Source: Chthoniobacterales bacterium (GTDB lineage: Bacteria > Verrucomicrobiota > Verrucomicrobiia > Chthoniobacterales > JACTMZ01). Taken from it: DNA of 64,000 bases. The stretch spans positions 1-64,000 of the forward strand of contig VEQL01000013.1 in the NCBI GenBank assembly GCA_018883245.1, read 5' to 3'. Below, in pieces: positions 35,253 through 46,242 of the stretch. The notes under the pieces were generated by a model. That model ran no database searches. It was not told where the DNA came from and saw nothing but the letters and a program-made list of their open reading frames with translations. A program made the position numbers and the translations under genes. Position 1 is the stretch's first letter. Each line of letters opens with the position of its first letter.

Positions 35253-36887
35253 TCAGGCTTGGGGGCCGTCCAGATCAATGCGCTCGCCGCTTCGGAACAA
35301 TGCGGCGATGGCAACCGTGAAAATCGTGCCGATCAGCACGTAGTAAGGCCACGCAACCGCCGGCCACCATGCGGGGAGAAAGGCGCCGAAGGACCATTCC
35401 TGCGGGATGAGTTCCCCGCGCAGCAAAGCGCCGAGATCCACCGCAGGCACCTTCACCCGACCGAGCACAAGCACCGCGGCGATCCCCGCGAGCATCGCCA
35501 CCACGTTGGCGCGGTCGCAACCGCGCGTGCGGGTCAGCATTCCGAGGAGGAACACGCCGAGCAGACTGCCGTAGCTGTAGCCGAGGATGCCGAGGGCCAG
35601 GGGAATGATCGTGATGTTTGTCTGCAAAACCGCGTAGGCGGCCGCCGTGGCAACACCGACCATCAGCGCGCCGAACACCGCCGTGGAAATGCGCGCCACC
35701 GCCACGGAACGGCGGTCGGATGCCCCGGCCCCGCCAAGGTAAGGCACATAAAAATCTTTCACGAACGAGGTGGCCAACGCGTTGAGCGCAGCCGAAGTCG
35801 AACCCATCATGGTGGCAAACACGCCGGCGACAATGAGACCGCGCACCACCACCGGCATTTCGTTGACGATGTAATAGGCAAACACCTCGTTGTGCTGCGC
35901 GGGCAATGACGGGTCGGGAGAGATCTCGTAATGCACCGCCAACAGCAGGCCGATGGCGAGAAAACCGAGCACGATAGGGATGTCGGCGAAACCGCTGACG
36001 ATGAGGGACCGCTTGGCCTTGGCCGTGTTCTCCGCCGTAAGCAAACGCTGCACCATGTCCTGGTCCGTGCCGTGCGTCGCCATGGTGAATACGGTCGAAC
36101 CGATGATCGCGGCGAAAATCGTGTAAGGCGTCTCGAGCATGCCTTTGAGCGCATCGAGGAAAGGCTTCGAGGAATCCCATCCCGTCTGGAACATCCCCGC
36201 CCCGGGATTGGCAGCGAGGCTCTGCGACACCGTCTGCCATCCGCCGGGAATCGAAAAGAAGATCGCGCCGATGGCGAAAAAGATCGCGCCGATCATCAGG
36301 CAGGCTTGGATGAGGTCCGTCCACACCACCGCTTTGATGCCACCCACCGCGGTGTAAAGCGTCGTCACCAACGTGGTGAAAAGAATCCCCCAGAAATATG
36401 TCGCCAGCGTCACGGGCGCGCCGGGAAAAAGATACCTCCATATGACCACGATGATGACACCGCCGAGGTAGAGCCTCACGCCGATGCCGAGCACGCGGGT
36501 GACGAGGAAGATCCCGCTGGCCATGTTGCGGGTGGAGGCCCCGAAACGGCGGTCGAGGAACTCGTAAATGCTCTGGACGTTGTTGCGGTAGTAGGGACCG
36601 ATGAAAATGTAGGCAATGATGAAGCGGGCGATCACCGTGCCGATGGCCAGCTGCGCGTAGGCGAAGCTGCGCGTCTTGAATCCCTCGGCCGGCGCGCCGA
36701 GGAACGTCGCCGCACTCGTCTCCGCCGCGATGATCGAAGCCAACACCGCCCACCACGGGATGCGGTGTCCGCCGAGAGTGAACTCCTGAAGGCTGTTGCT
36801 GCCGCGCCCCGCGCGCAGGCCGATGCCGACGATCACCGCAAAATAAACAGCGACCACGATGGCGTCGATGATGAGGGCGGTCTGCAT
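35253..36887 (-). CDS. Sodium:solute symporter (SSS family)
   Basis: 544 residues from ATG 36887; a start at 36911 would add eight residues. About thirteen membrane helices. The family's start (VVAVYFAVIVGIGLRAG), the GHRIPWWAVLASIIAAETSAATFLGAPAEGF segment and GGIKAVVWTDLIQACLMIGA (the SSS signature region) are clear. The substrate (sugar, proline, acetate or other) cannot be told. The gene is convergent with the OadB operon across 29 bases, so the sodium gradient made by one may drive the other. Confidence 0.9.
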   Translation of the reverse strand: MQTALIIDAIVVAVYFAVIVGIGLRAGRGSNSLQEFTLGGHRIPWWAVLASIIAAETSAATFLGAPAEGFKTRSFAYAQLAIGTVIARFIIAYIFIGPYYRNNVQSIYEFLDRRFGASTRNMASGIFLVTRVLGIGVRLYLGGVIIVVIWRYLFPGAPVTLATYFWGILFTTLVTTLYTAVGGIKAVVWTDLIQACLMIGAIFFAIGAIFFSIPGGWQTVSQSLAANPGAGMFQTGWDSSKPFLDALKGMLETPYTIFAAIIGSTVFTMATHGTDQDMVQRLLTAENTAKAKRSLIVSGFADIPIVLGFLAIGLLLAVHYEISPDPSLPAQHNEVFAYYIVNEMPVVVRGLIVAGVFATMMGSTSAALNALATSFVKDFYVPYLGGAGASDRRSVAVARISTAVFGALMVGVATAAAYAVLQTNITIIPLALGILGYSYGSLLGVFLLGMLTRTRGCDRANVVAMLAGIAAVLVLGRVKVPAVDLGALLRGELIPQEWSFGAFLPAWWPAVAWPYYVLIGTIFTVAIAALFRSGERIDLDGPQA

Positions 36888-37028
36888 GGGGCGGGATTCC
36901 GGTTCTCGCACGGAAGCCGGCAGGGACTTCCGCGCAAGAGGCGTTTACGAACGGCGAGTGTCTGTTAGACTGGCGCGCTTGCGCGAGCAGAAATGCAGTC
37001 AGAGCGCCCAACCCGCCGCCAATAGAAT

Positions 37029-38675
37029 ATGGACACCATTGTCATCGGACACCGCAACCCCGACATGGACTCGGTGTGCTCGGCGATCGCTTACGCTTCG
37101 CTCAAGACGCGTCTCGGCAGCGCCGGGGTCCGTGCCGCGCGTGCGGGCGCCCTGAACGAGCGCATCACTTTCGTCCTGGAAAAATTCGGTGTCCCGCAGC
37201 CCGACTTTGTTCCCGACGTCACGCCGCGGGTGCGCGACGTGATGATCGCCGAATATGTGGCCGCGCATCCCGACCGCCCGGTGGCCGAATCCCTGGAGAA
37301 GATGTCTTCGTTGCGCCTGCGCGCGCTGCCGGTGGTCGATGACGAAAGGCGCTTCCGCGGCGTGGTCAGCGAAAACAAACTTCTCGAGCGCGTCTTGCCC
37401 GCGCCGGAGTCCGCTTCGCAAGCCCGCAAGGTCACGGCCTCGCTGGCCAACATCGCCAAAACTTTCGACGGCGTCCCGCAGACCGGCGCACTGCCGGAGA
37501 ACGAGGAAGAATACGCCCTCATCGTGGCGGCCATGAGCATCGGCACTTTCGTCGAGCGCATGGTGAACATGGACCGCCCGCGCACGGTGCTCTTCGTTGG
37601 TGATCGCGAAAACGTGCAACTCGAGGCGATCCGCGGCGGGGTCCGCGCCCTCGTGGTCACCGGCGGATGCGAAATCCCGGAGCCCTTGCTGGAGGAAGCG
37701 CGGCGCCGCGACTGCTGCATCATCTCTTCGCAACTGGACACGGCAACCAGCGTCATTCTCGCCCGCGGTGCGGTGGTGGCGCGCCATGTGATGGAGCCGG
37801 TGGCGGAAAAGTTCGACGCGGACATGGCCCTCTCGCTCGCCCGGCGCTCCGTGGCCCTCTCCAACAAATTCATTTTTCCCGTCATCGACGCGGAAGGGCG
37901 GCTGGAAGGCATCCTGTCCAAAAGCGACTTCCTCAAGTCCCCTGCCCGCCAGCTGGTCCTCGTCGATCACAATGAACTCTCCCAAGCGGTGCCCGGGGCG
38001 AGCGAGGTGCCGATCGTCGAAATCCTCGACCACCACCGTCTGGGCAACATGCCTACCGAAGCGCCGATCCTTTTCATCAACCAGCCGGTCGGATCGACCT
38101 GCACGCTGGTGGCCGATCTGCACCGCCGCAACGGCATCGACCCCGAGCGCGCCGTTGCCGGACTGCTCATGGCCGGGATCATTGCCGACACCCTCAACGG
38201 GACTTCGCCCACCGCGACCGACCTCGACCGTCGCTACCTGCGGGAACTTTCGGAATTCGCCGGGATCCCGGCTTCGGAGCTGGCCGGGCAAATTTTCTCC
38301 GTCGGCTCACCGCTGCAAACACTCACGCCGGAACAGGTTGTCACCGCCGATTGCAAGGAATACGAGGAGCGCGGCGTGCGCTTCAGCGTTTCGCAGATCG
38401 AGGAGGTGACCTTCCTGCACTTCGAACAGCGGCGCGAGCAACTGCAGTCCGCCCTGCGCGAAAGGATGGCTGAACGCAGACTGCTTTTTGCCGCGCTGCT
38501 CGTCACGGACATCAACAAGCAGAATTCTTATCTTCTGGTGGAGGGGGACGCGGACTACTTGCGCACCATCCACTATCCGGAACAGTCGGACCGTGTCTGG
38601 TTTCTCGAGGGAGTCGTCTCGCGCAAAAAACAGCTCCTGCCCTTCCTCACGGAATGCCTGGCCGCCGTGCGGTAG
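37029..38675 (+). CDS. CBS-domain manganese-dependent inorganic pyrophosphatase (family II)
   Basis: 548 residues. DHH family: IGHRNPDMDSVCSAIAYA carries the first metal His and two Asp near 7-14, and the DHH motif is LDHHRLGN near 337. Between them lie a CBS domain pair interrupted by a DRTGG-type domain (about 70-300), as in the nucleotide-regulated CBS-PPases. These hydrolyse pyrophosphate with Mn or Co and are inhibited by AMP/ADP. Length and order fit that regulated subtype. The manganese theme matches the nearby TerC genes, though this is only context. Confidence 0.93.
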   Translation: MDTIVIGHRNPDMDSVCSAIAYASLKTRLGSAGVRAARAGALNERITFVLEKFGVPQPDFVPDVTPRVRDVMIAEYVAAHPDRPVAESLEKMSSLRLRALPVVDDERRFRGVVSENKLLERVLPAPESASQARKVTASLANIAKTFDGVPQTGALPENEEEYALIVAAMSIGTFVERMVNMDRPRTVLFVGDRENVQLEAIRGGVRALVVTGGCEIPEPLLEEARRRDCCIISSQLDTATSVILARGAVVARHVMEPVAEKFDADMALSLARRSVALSNKFIFPVIDAEGRLEGILSKSDFLKSPARQLVLVDHNELSQAVPGASEVPIVEILDHHRLGNMPTEAPILFINQPVGSTCTLVADLHRRNGIDPERAVAGLLMAGIIADTLNGTSPTATDLDRRYLRELSEFAGIPASELAGQIFSVGSPLQTLTPEQVVTADCKEYEERGVRFSVSQIEEVTFLHFEQRREQLQSALRERMAERRLLFAALLVTDINKQNSYLLVEGDADYLRTIHYPEQSDRVWFLEGVVSRKKQLLPFLTECLAAVR

Positions 38676-38761
38676 CCGGAGGTTGATTTGGGCCTGGGGA
38701 GGGGATTTTTGGAGGCAAAAATAGTCATAAGTTGTTTTCCTCCAACAAATAAAAGAATTAT

Positions 38762-38791
38762 TTGACGTCCTTCCAAGCTCACCCCTACGCT
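38762..38791 (+). promoter_or_regulatory. Candidate promoter of rpsU
   Basis: TTGACG (38762-38767) and TACGCT (38786-38791), separated by 18 bases, lie 42 bases before the rpsU start in an AT-richer patch. A plausible sigma-70-type pair, -10 box weak. Seen by eye only. Confidence 0.4.
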
Positions 38792-38833
38792 TTTCGGGTA
38801 TCCGAGCATGCATAGAAAGGATGTGAGCAAATA

Positions 38834-39031
38834 ATGCCCGAAGTTATCGTTCGAAAAGGAGAACCCATCGACCGCGCCATCAAACGCTTGAAAGCGAAGT
38901 TGGACTCCGAGGGGATCATGGAAGAAGTGCGTCGTCTGCGCGCTTTTGAGACCCCCACGCAAAAGTCCCGCCGCAAAGCGAAATCCAACGCCAAGCGCGC
39001 CAAGATGAAGTTCCGCTTCAGCCTTTCCTAA
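38834..39031 (+). CDS. rpsU: 30S ribosomal protein bS21
   Basis: 65 residues, MPEVIVRKGEPIDRAIKRLK at the start, then a basic tail with RRKAKSNAKRAKMKFRF. This is the normal S21 pattern: short acidic-to-basic N-terminal strand, Arg/Lys-rich helix. S21 binds the 30S head and helps start-site selection. The gene stands alone between a pyrophosphatase and a dehydrogenase. A separate promoter candidate lies upstream at 38762. Confidence 0.95.
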   Translation: MPEVIVRKGEPIDRAIKRLKAKLDSEGIMEEVRRLRAFETPTQKSRRKAKSNAKRAKMKFRFSLS

Positions 39032-39042
39032 AGCCACTTCTG

Positions 39043-39888
39043 TTGAATCAACATCCGCGCATCTTTATCGCAGGTTGCGGTTATACCGGCGAAAGATGCG
39101 CGGAATTTTTTTGCCGTGAAGGAGCCGCCGTCACCGCCCTCGTCTCCTCCCCCGGGTCCCGGCAGAGATTGTCGGGAAAACCTTACGAGATCCTGGTGGC
39201 CGATGCCGCCGACCCCGCGATGCTCGAAGCAGCGCTTTCGCGCTGCGGACAACCGGACATTCTCATCCATTGCCTGAGCGGCAAAGCCGGACGCGATGCC
39301 GCGGCCTACCGCGTCACTTACGTCGCGACTCTGCGAAACCTGCTGGCATCGCTGCACCCCAAATTCTGCGTCTTCACCGGCAGCACTTCGGTTTACACGC
39401 AAAACGACGGCTCGACGGTCACCGAGGAATCGGCATGCGGAGGCACACCGACGGCCGATGTCCTGCTTGAAGCGGAGCGGATCGCGCTTGCTGCCGGCGG
39501 CGCCGTGGTGCGGCTCGGCGGCATTTACGGTCCGGGCCGCACGCGCTTCATCGAATCGGCTTTGGAGCGCGGGACTTCCCCCTTCGGCAGCCCGGAGGCT
39601 TTCATCAATATGATCCACCGCGACGACGCCGCCCGCGCTCTCTGCCATGCGGGCCGGTCACGTCTCCACGGCATCTACAATGCCGTCGATGATCATCCCG
39701 CGCGCCGCGATGACTTGGCCGAGGACATTCGCACGGATCAACCCGTCCGGAACGCGCATCTTGCTCCGGCCACCGGAAAACGCGTCAGCAACGCAAAGCT
39801 CCGGTCATCCGGTTGGCACCCGCTTTACCCTTCGATCCTGGACGCGCTGCACAACGATCCGGACCTCGCGGCGTTACGAACTCAGTAG
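39043..39888 (+). CDS. NAD(P)-dependent SDR / epimerase-like protein
   Basis: 281 residues from TTG 39043, 11 bases after rpsU. The Rossmann nucleotide motif is IFIAGCGYTGERCAEFF (GxGxxG) near 7-23. VRLGGIYGPGRTRFIE and HRDDAARALCHAG follow the extended-SDR layout of NAD-dependent epimerases or YeeZ-like proteins. The catalytic Tyr-x3-Lys is not obvious, as in YeeZ-like members that are nucleotide binders. The TTG start is the one supported by the frame; no better ATG lies nearby. The 3' end overlaps the lipoprotein gene on the other strand by 7 bases. Confidence 0.83.
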   Translation: MNQHPRIFIAGCGYTGERCAEFFCREGAAVTALVSSPGSRQRLSGKPYEILVADAADPAMLEAALSRCGQPDILIHCLSGKAGRDAAAYRVTYVATLRNLLASLHPKFCVFTGSTSVYTQNDGSTVTEESACGGTPTADVLLEAERIALAAGGAVVRLGGIYGPGRTRFIESALERGTSPFGSPEAFINMIHRDDAARALCHAGRSRLHGIYNAVDDHPARRDDLAEDIRTDQPVRNAHLAPATGKRVSNAKLRSSGWHPLYPSILDALHNDPDLAALRTQ

Positions 39889-40337
39889 AGTCCGATAAAA
39901 TCGCCGGTCCAAGCGGACGGCCACTCGAACCCGAAGGGCGCCGCGCCCATGTAATAGGGATCGCTGTAATAAGGATGACGCGGGATGTCCCCCTCGTCCT
40001 CCAGATAAATTCCCTTCGCCTTGCCGAGATAGTTGACCAGCACGTCGTCCGCCCCGGCATCGACCAGGCCGTTGATCTCCTTGTCCGAGTAATCGTAGGG
40101 CGTCTTCGTCGCTTTGAGGTAGGGCACGATCATCTTGCCCGGCACGCCCTTGCGCGCGAGATCCTTGATGTCGTCGTATCCGAGGACCCGGCCGTGACTG
40201 ATGCGGGCGTAGGTGCCGGCATCGATCTTTTTCGCCTTGAGCACCTTGAGGTAGCCCGGCTGGTCCAATTGCGGCGCGTTCGTCGTGGCACAACCGCAGA
40301 GCGCGGCGACGGAAAGAACAAGGAAGAGTCTGCTCAT
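39882..40337 (-). CDS. Predicted lipoprotein of unknown function
   Basis: 151 residues from ATG 40337; the frame to 40610 upstream crosses the hairpin region and is not supported. Signal peptide MSRLFLVLSVAALCGCATT with lipobox LCGC (Cys16). The mature part contains a small helical unit GRVLGYDDIKDLARKGVPGKMIVPYLKATKTPYDYSDKEINGLVDAG that looks like a repeated SHOCT-like or helix-hairpin module, then an acidic, Tyr/Pro-rich tail. Function unknown. Confidence 0.68.
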   Translation of the reverse strand: MSRLFLVLSVAALCGCATTNAPQLDQPGYLKVLKAKKIDAGTYARISHGRVLGYDDIKDLARKGVPGKMIVPYLKATKTPYDYSDKEINGLVDAGADDVLVNYLGKAKGIYLEDEGDIPRHPYYSDPYYMGAAPFGFEWPSAWTGDFIGLY

Positions 40338-40379
40338 GACGCCGTAGGGTGCACCGGATCGACCGCACGATAAAGCCGA

Positions 40380-40411
40380 AAGCGGCGGGGGTCCTCCTTC
40401 CCCCGCCGCTT
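40380..40411. terminator. Strong GC hairpin between the lipoprotein and PII genes
   Basis: 12-bp perfect stem (AAGCGGCGGGGG-type arm at 40380-40391 with its complement at 40400-40411) and an 8-base loop. It lies downstream of the minus-strand amt-PII operon (stop at 40459). The T run on that side is short, so termination may be imperfect; it could also shape the leader of the lipoprotein mRNA. Confidence 0.6.
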
Positions 40412-40458
40412 CGTTTGCCGTGAATTGTCCGGTTTGCACCGGACACAATTCTGCCGGT

Positions 40459-42338
<1,880 letters not shown>

Positions 42339-42682
42339 AGTTGTTGTTGTGGTTCCGGGCTCGTCCCGCTGCTGCAGCCCCCGGCTCTACCGCCCGGGAA
42401 ACCGCCGCAAGGGGCAAGTTGCCGGACAAAAAGAAAAGCAACTGCCGTGCCAAGTGCCCGCGGATTCCGGAATGACCGGCTTTGCCACTCAGACGCCGGT
42501 CAAATCGGTGCAGCACCCGGGCACCCGCACTGGGCAAATTTCGCCAGCGCCCCGATCCAAGCGACGCCCAACCTTACCCCGCGCTGGCGACAAAGTCCTT
42601 GTGTGATGGCTTGTTTCTGATTGATTTTTCTCAGCGACCAATCTGCCACCTCTCTCCGGCAGGCCACTGTCGATGTTGTATT
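42339..42682 (+). other. Intergenic region between amt and an unknown membrane protein gene
   Basis: 344 bases, divergent promoters for amt (minus) and the gene at 42683 (plus). The GC-rich first half has no clear gene; several short ORFs are unsupported. The amt leader region contains repeated GTTGTT. No sigma-54 TGGC-N8-TTGC pair was found by eye, which would be expected for an Ntr-controlled amt in some bacteria. Nothing else recognised. Confidence 0.45.
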
Positions 42683-43954
42683 ATGGACAGCCGCCCGGCC
42701 CGACCGCACGTTTCATTCGGATCACCATCCGGCCGCTCGTTTTTCCATCTGCGGCTCTCGCGGCGCACGACAATCAATATCATCTTGGGTGCCTGCGCCC
42801 TGGCGGTGCTGTCAACCACCGCGGCTTGGGGAACGCGGAAGCTTTTCGCCAAACCCGAGGGCTCCGTCGGCACCACCTACGAACTGCAACCCGGTCCCTG
42901 GGGCAAGATCACCGTTCAGCCCATCCTCATCGAAGCGCCGGCAAGTCTGCCATCGCTCAATTTCCGCCTCGGCGACGGGCGCTGGTATTTCCGCGCCCGC
43001 AACCCGGATGAGGTTGCCGCCCTCCTCCGTGCATCGGGCCTGACCACGGAGCAAGCCGGACGCATTCTTCCGCTCCTGCAGCGGGTGCCGGACCGCAGCG
43101 ACTTGCTCGCCGCAACACCGCCGGAAGACCTCGTGCGCTCGCTCTCCATGGATGTCCGCTCGGCACTTTATGACAAACTGGCGGACATTCCGGAGAATTT
43201 TCCCCAAGTCGAACCCTTCCGGACCACCGACATGCACCTGGAAAAGTGGTTGGAGGGCGCCAAACTTCCGCCGGAGGTTGTTGCCGGGGTCGAAAGCCTC
43301 ATGTGGCGGCGGGGATCCGGGCTGTTCTTTTCGGACTACAACATCGTGGCCGACAAAATCACCTCTCCCGTGGTCAAGCTGGAGCTGCTCAGACAACTCA
43401 CCCGCAAGTCATCCGCCATCCTCACGATCCAAGTCCCTGCCGGGGGCGCCACGGACAACCTCGTGGCCTATTACGGCACGGGCGGACGGCGCGACAAAGT
43501 GGAACCCCTGCTTCGCGGACTCGGCCAAGCCGGCGGCGGCCCGCTCGGATTGTCGAACATGTTGCCCATGTTTGCGCGCGCGCGCCTTTACCGGTTCCCC
43601 GATCCGCTGCCGGGCAAAGACATCGGCCCCGACTGCCATTGGACGACTTTCAACTTTTTCGCCCGCGGCGAGCCGGACGCCTCGCTGAACGACCCGGCTT
43701 ATATCGAGAAATTGCTGCGCGACAATTACCAGCCGGTCAACGGCGCTCCGCGCTTCGGGGATGTCGTGCTGCTCAAGTTGCCGGACGGTTCGGCCATCCA
43801 CTCTGCCACCTACATCGCGGACAACATGGTCTTCACCAAAAACGGCCCGTCGCTGGCGGCGCCTTTCATGTTTTCCACGATCGAAGACATGCTGGCCTTT
43901 TATCCCAAAAGCCAAAGCATCCGCCTCGCCTACTACCGCCGCAGGGATGCATAA
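42683..43954 (+). CDS. Membrane-anchored protein with cysteine-hydrolase-like C-terminal domain
   Basis: 423 residues from ATG 42683; an in-frame frame back to 42482 lies in the non-coding region. One membrane helix (TINIILGACALAVLSTTAAWG) near 30-50 puts the rest outside the cytoplasm. Residues 290-420 look like an NlpC/P60-CHAP fold: Cys318 in GPDCHWTTFNFF, then GDVVLLKLPDGSAIHSATYIADNMVFTKNG with His373. This pattern (Cys ahead, GD-x-x-x and H-S/V-x-x-Y) is shared by that peptidase clan, but the resemblance is partial. A role in peptidoglycan or polymer turnover is a guess. The middle (60-280) is unfamiliar. Confidence 0.7.
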   Translation: MDSRPARPHVSFGSPSGRSFFHLRLSRRTTINIILGACALAVLSTTAAWGTRKLFAKPEGSVGTTYELQPGPWGKITVQPILIEAPASLPSLNFRLGDGRWYFRARNPDEVAALLRASGLTTEQAGRILPLLQRVPDRSDLLAATPPEDLVRSLSMDVRSALYDKLADIPENFPQVEPFRTTDMHLEKWLEGAKLPPEVVAGVESLMWRRGSGLFFSDYNIVADKITSPVVKLELLRQLTRKSSAILTIQVPAGGATDNLVAYYGTGGRRDKVEPLLRGLGQAGGGPLGLSNMLPMFARARLYRFPDPLPGKDIGPDCHWTTFNFFARGEPDASLNDPAYIEKLLRDNYQPVNGAPRFGDVVLLKLPDGSAIHSATYIADNMVFTKNGPSLAAPFMFSTIEDMLAFYPKSQSIRLAYYRRRDA

Positions 43955-43984
43955 TAAGCGGCGCTCCAGGGCCGCCACCACAGT

Positions 43985-45724
43985 ATGAACGAAAAGCCAC
44001 GCATCCTCGCCCGCGTCTTCGCTTACCTGCGGCGATACCCGCTGCTCGCCGCGACAACACTCGCTTGCGCGCTCGGCTCGTCGGTGATGGTGATCGTCTT
44101 TCCGGTCGTCACCCAGCGCATTGTGGACGACGTTTTGCGCGGCGGGAAAACCGCGGAGCTGTGGCCGATGATCGCTCTGGCCGCGTTCGGCTTCCTTGCG
44201 CAGGACGGCCTCAACACGTTGCGCATCCTGCTCAACAACACCTTCGAGCAAAAAGTCCTCTTCGACCTCCGCAGCGACCTTTACGCCAGGCTGCAATCGC
44301 TTCCGCTCGCGTGGTTCGACCACCGCGCCACCGGCGACATCATGACCCGCGTCGTCGAGGACGTGAACAATGTCGAACGCGTCCTCATCGACGGCATCGA
44401 GCAGGGCGCGGTCGCCATCCTGCAAATCGCGGTCGTGCTCGCCCTCATGTTTTGGTGGAGTCCGACGCTCGCCCTCTGCGCCCTCACGCCCGTGCCGTTC
44501 CTCTTCGCCGGCGCGCTTGCATACACGCTCACCGCGGGCAAACGCTACAGCGCGCAGCGACGGGCCGCATCCGACCTCAACGCCCTCCTGCACGACAATC
44601 TCGACGGTATCCGGCAGATCAAAGGCTACGCGCGGGAATCCAGCGAGCACCGCCGTTTCAACGAATCGAGCGGCAAACTGCGCGAGGCGACGCTGGTCGT
44701 CATGCAAGCATGGGCGTTTTACAGCCCGGGCATGAGCTTTCTTTCGTCGATCGGCAGCCTCGTCGTCCTCGGCTACGGAGGCTGGGCTGCACTTCACGGA
44801 AAATTGGACCTCGGCGTGCTCGTTGCGTTTCTCGTCCTGGTCCGGTTCCTTTACGAACCCGTCGGGCGCTTGCACCAACTCAACCAGATCATGCAAGCCG
44901 GGCGTGCCGCGGGTCGCCGCGTTTTCGACATTCTCGATGCCGCGCCGGAACCGGACGCCGGCCGCGCCCCGCTTCCCGCGACATTGCGGGGAGAAATCCG
45001 CTTCGACAACGTGGACTTCTCCTACGGCGACGGCCCGGGCGTTCTTCGCGACATCTGCCTCGAGGCAAAACCGGGCGAAACCGTGGCACTGGTCGGTCCC
45101 ACCGGAGCGGGCAAATCCTCGCTCGTCGGATTGCTCATGCGGCTCTACGAATGGGGCGGAGGAACCATCACCCTCGACGGCCAAGACATCCGCTCGTTCG
45201 CCAAAAAAGACCTGCGGCGCGCGGTCGGCCTTGTCTCGCAGGAAAGCTTTCTTTTCAACGGCACCGTGGCCGACAACCTGCGCTTCGGGAAACCCGATGC
45301 GACCGACGAGGAACTTTGGACCGCCTTGCGCGCGGCCAACGCCGCCGGATTCGTCGAACGCCTGCCGAAGAAGCTCGAAACCGAGGTGGGCGAGCGCGGC
45401 GTGCGCCTCAGCGTCGGCGAAAAACAGCGCATTTCCATCGCACGCGCGTTGTTGAAGGACCCGCCGGTCCTCATCCTCGACGAAGCCACGGCAAGCGTGG
45501 ACAACACCACCGAGCGGCTGATCCAGGAAGCCCTCGACCGCTTGTTGCAGAAGCGCACCAGCTTTGTCATAGCGCACCGGCTCTCGACCGTGCGCCACGC
45601 CGACCAAATCCTCGTCCTCGACCGCGGCCGCATTGTCGAACGCGGCAAACACGACGAACTCCTGGCCCTGGGCGGACTCTACGCCCGCCTCTGCGCCGGC
45701 ACCGGGTTGTTGAACGAGGCATAA
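43985..45724 (+). CDS. MsbA-like ABC exporter (fused permease and ATPase)
   Basis: 579 residues. Transmembrane domain at about 1-310, ending in the MsbA-type VRFLYEPVGRLHQLNQIMQAGRAA. ATPase: Walker A GPTGAGKSS near 371, signature LSVGEKQR (C-loop, a common variant), Walker B ILDEATASVD, H-loop IAHRLSTV. Such half-transporters form homodimers that flip lipid A or export lipids, drugs or peptides. Its last nine codons (AGTGLLNEA-stop) reappear 0.5 kb downstream at 46242-46267. Confidence 0.92.
   Translation: MNEKPRILARVFAYLRRYPLLAATTLACALGSSVMVIVFPVVTQRIVDDVLRGGKTAELWPMIALAAFGFLAQDGLNTLRILLNNTFEQKVLFDLRSDLYARLQSLPLAWFDHRATGDIMTRVVEDVNNVERVLIDGIEQGAVAILQIAVVLALMFWWSPTLALCALTPVPFLFAGALAYTLTAGKRYSAQRRAASDLNALLHDNLDGIRQIKGYARESSEHRRFNESSGKLREATLVVMQAWAFYSPGMSFLSSIGSLVVLGYGGWAALHGKLDLGVLVAFLVLVRFLYEPVGRLHQLNQIMQAGRAAGRRVFDILDAAPEPDAGRAPLPATLRGEIRFDNVDFSYGDGPGVLRDICLEAKPGETVALVGPTGAGKSSLVGLLMRLYEWGGGTITLDGQDIRSFAKKDLRRAVGLVSQESFLFNGTVADNLRFGKPDATDEELWTALRAANAAGFVERLPKKLETEVGERGVRLSVGEKQRISIARALLKDPPVLILDEATASVDNTTERLIQEALDRLLQKRTSFVIAHRLSTVRHADQILVLDRGRIVERGKHDELLALGGLYARLCAGTGLLNEA
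45695..45720 (+). repeat. Copy 1 of duplicated exporter 3' end
   Basis: 26 bases at the end of the ABC exporter gene, matching 46242-46267 at 24 of 26 positions. Both copies encode the same residues; differences are synonymous. The PBECR-like/DUF2283 cassette lies between them. Confidence 0.8.
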
Positions 45725-45736
45725 AACTCTCGCGGA

Positions 45737-46048
45737 GTGAAACTTCTCAAGGACCGCTTCGGCAATTCGATCCGACTCACCGATGAACGGTTGGCTCACA
45801 TTCTGGAACATCGCGAAATGCGAAGCATGGCCGCGGATATCGAGCGGGCCTTGCTCGAGCCGCAATTGGTTCGGCGTTCACGCTCGGATGAATCCGTGCA
45901 GTTGTTTTACAACTTCCACGCCCAAACAATCGTTGGTGGCAAATGGCTCTGTGTTGTGGTTAAGTGTGCCGAGCATGATGCGTTTGTCGTCACGGCTTAT
46001 CTGACGGACAAACCCAAAGCCGGGTTGGATCTATGGCCGACAAAGTAA
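45737..46048 (+). CDS. PBECR-like nuclease-type toxin candidate
   Basis: 103 residues from GTG 45737. MKLLKDRFGNSIRLTDERLAHILEHREM is typical of a family common in cyanobacteria and other bacteria (DRFGN-x-I-x-LTDER-x-HILEHPEM). It continues with LLEPQLVRRSRSDESVQLFYNFH and ends in ITGGKWLCVVVK- and TAYLTDKPKAG-like strands, resembling barnase-EndoU-colicin-RelE (PBECR) nucleases. The partner gene overlaps it by 16 bases and encodes a DUF2283 protein, a usual pairing. Toxin function is inferred from family context and not shown here. Confidence 0.75.
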   Translation: MKLLKDRFGNSIRLTDERLAHILEHREMRSMAADIERALLEPQLVRRSRSDESVQLFYNFHAQTIVGGKWLCVVVKCAEHDAFVVTAYLTDKPKAGLDLWPTK

Positions 46049-46242
46049 GAGTTTGGTTCGATGCTGAGGCGGATTTCCTCGAAGTCCGCTTTTCCGATGC
46101 TGCCGGATATGAAATAGCAACCGGGAATGATGCCGTGATGGAACGCGTGGACGAGCAGGGCAAAGTGATTGGCTTCAGTGTTCTCGGCGTAAGCCGCTTC
46201 AAGAAGTCCCGGCCATTGGTAGCCGACCTTGTGCCAGTATAG
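46033..46242 (+). CDS. DUF2283 protein, probable antitoxin partner
   Basis: 69 residues beginning MADKVRVWFDAEADFLEVRF, the DUF2283 pattern (V-x-YD-x-EADVLYI). It has the usual V-x-x-R-V/I-D strand (VMERVDEQGKVIGFSVLGVSRF). Small DUF2283 proteins commonly sit beside toxin-like ORFs and are thought to be antitoxins. Its stop is at the very edge of the second copy of the exporter tail. Confidence 0.78.
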   Translation: MADKVRVWFDAEADFLEVRFSDAAGYEIATGNDAVMERVDEQGKVIGFSVLGVSRFKKSRPLVADLVPV

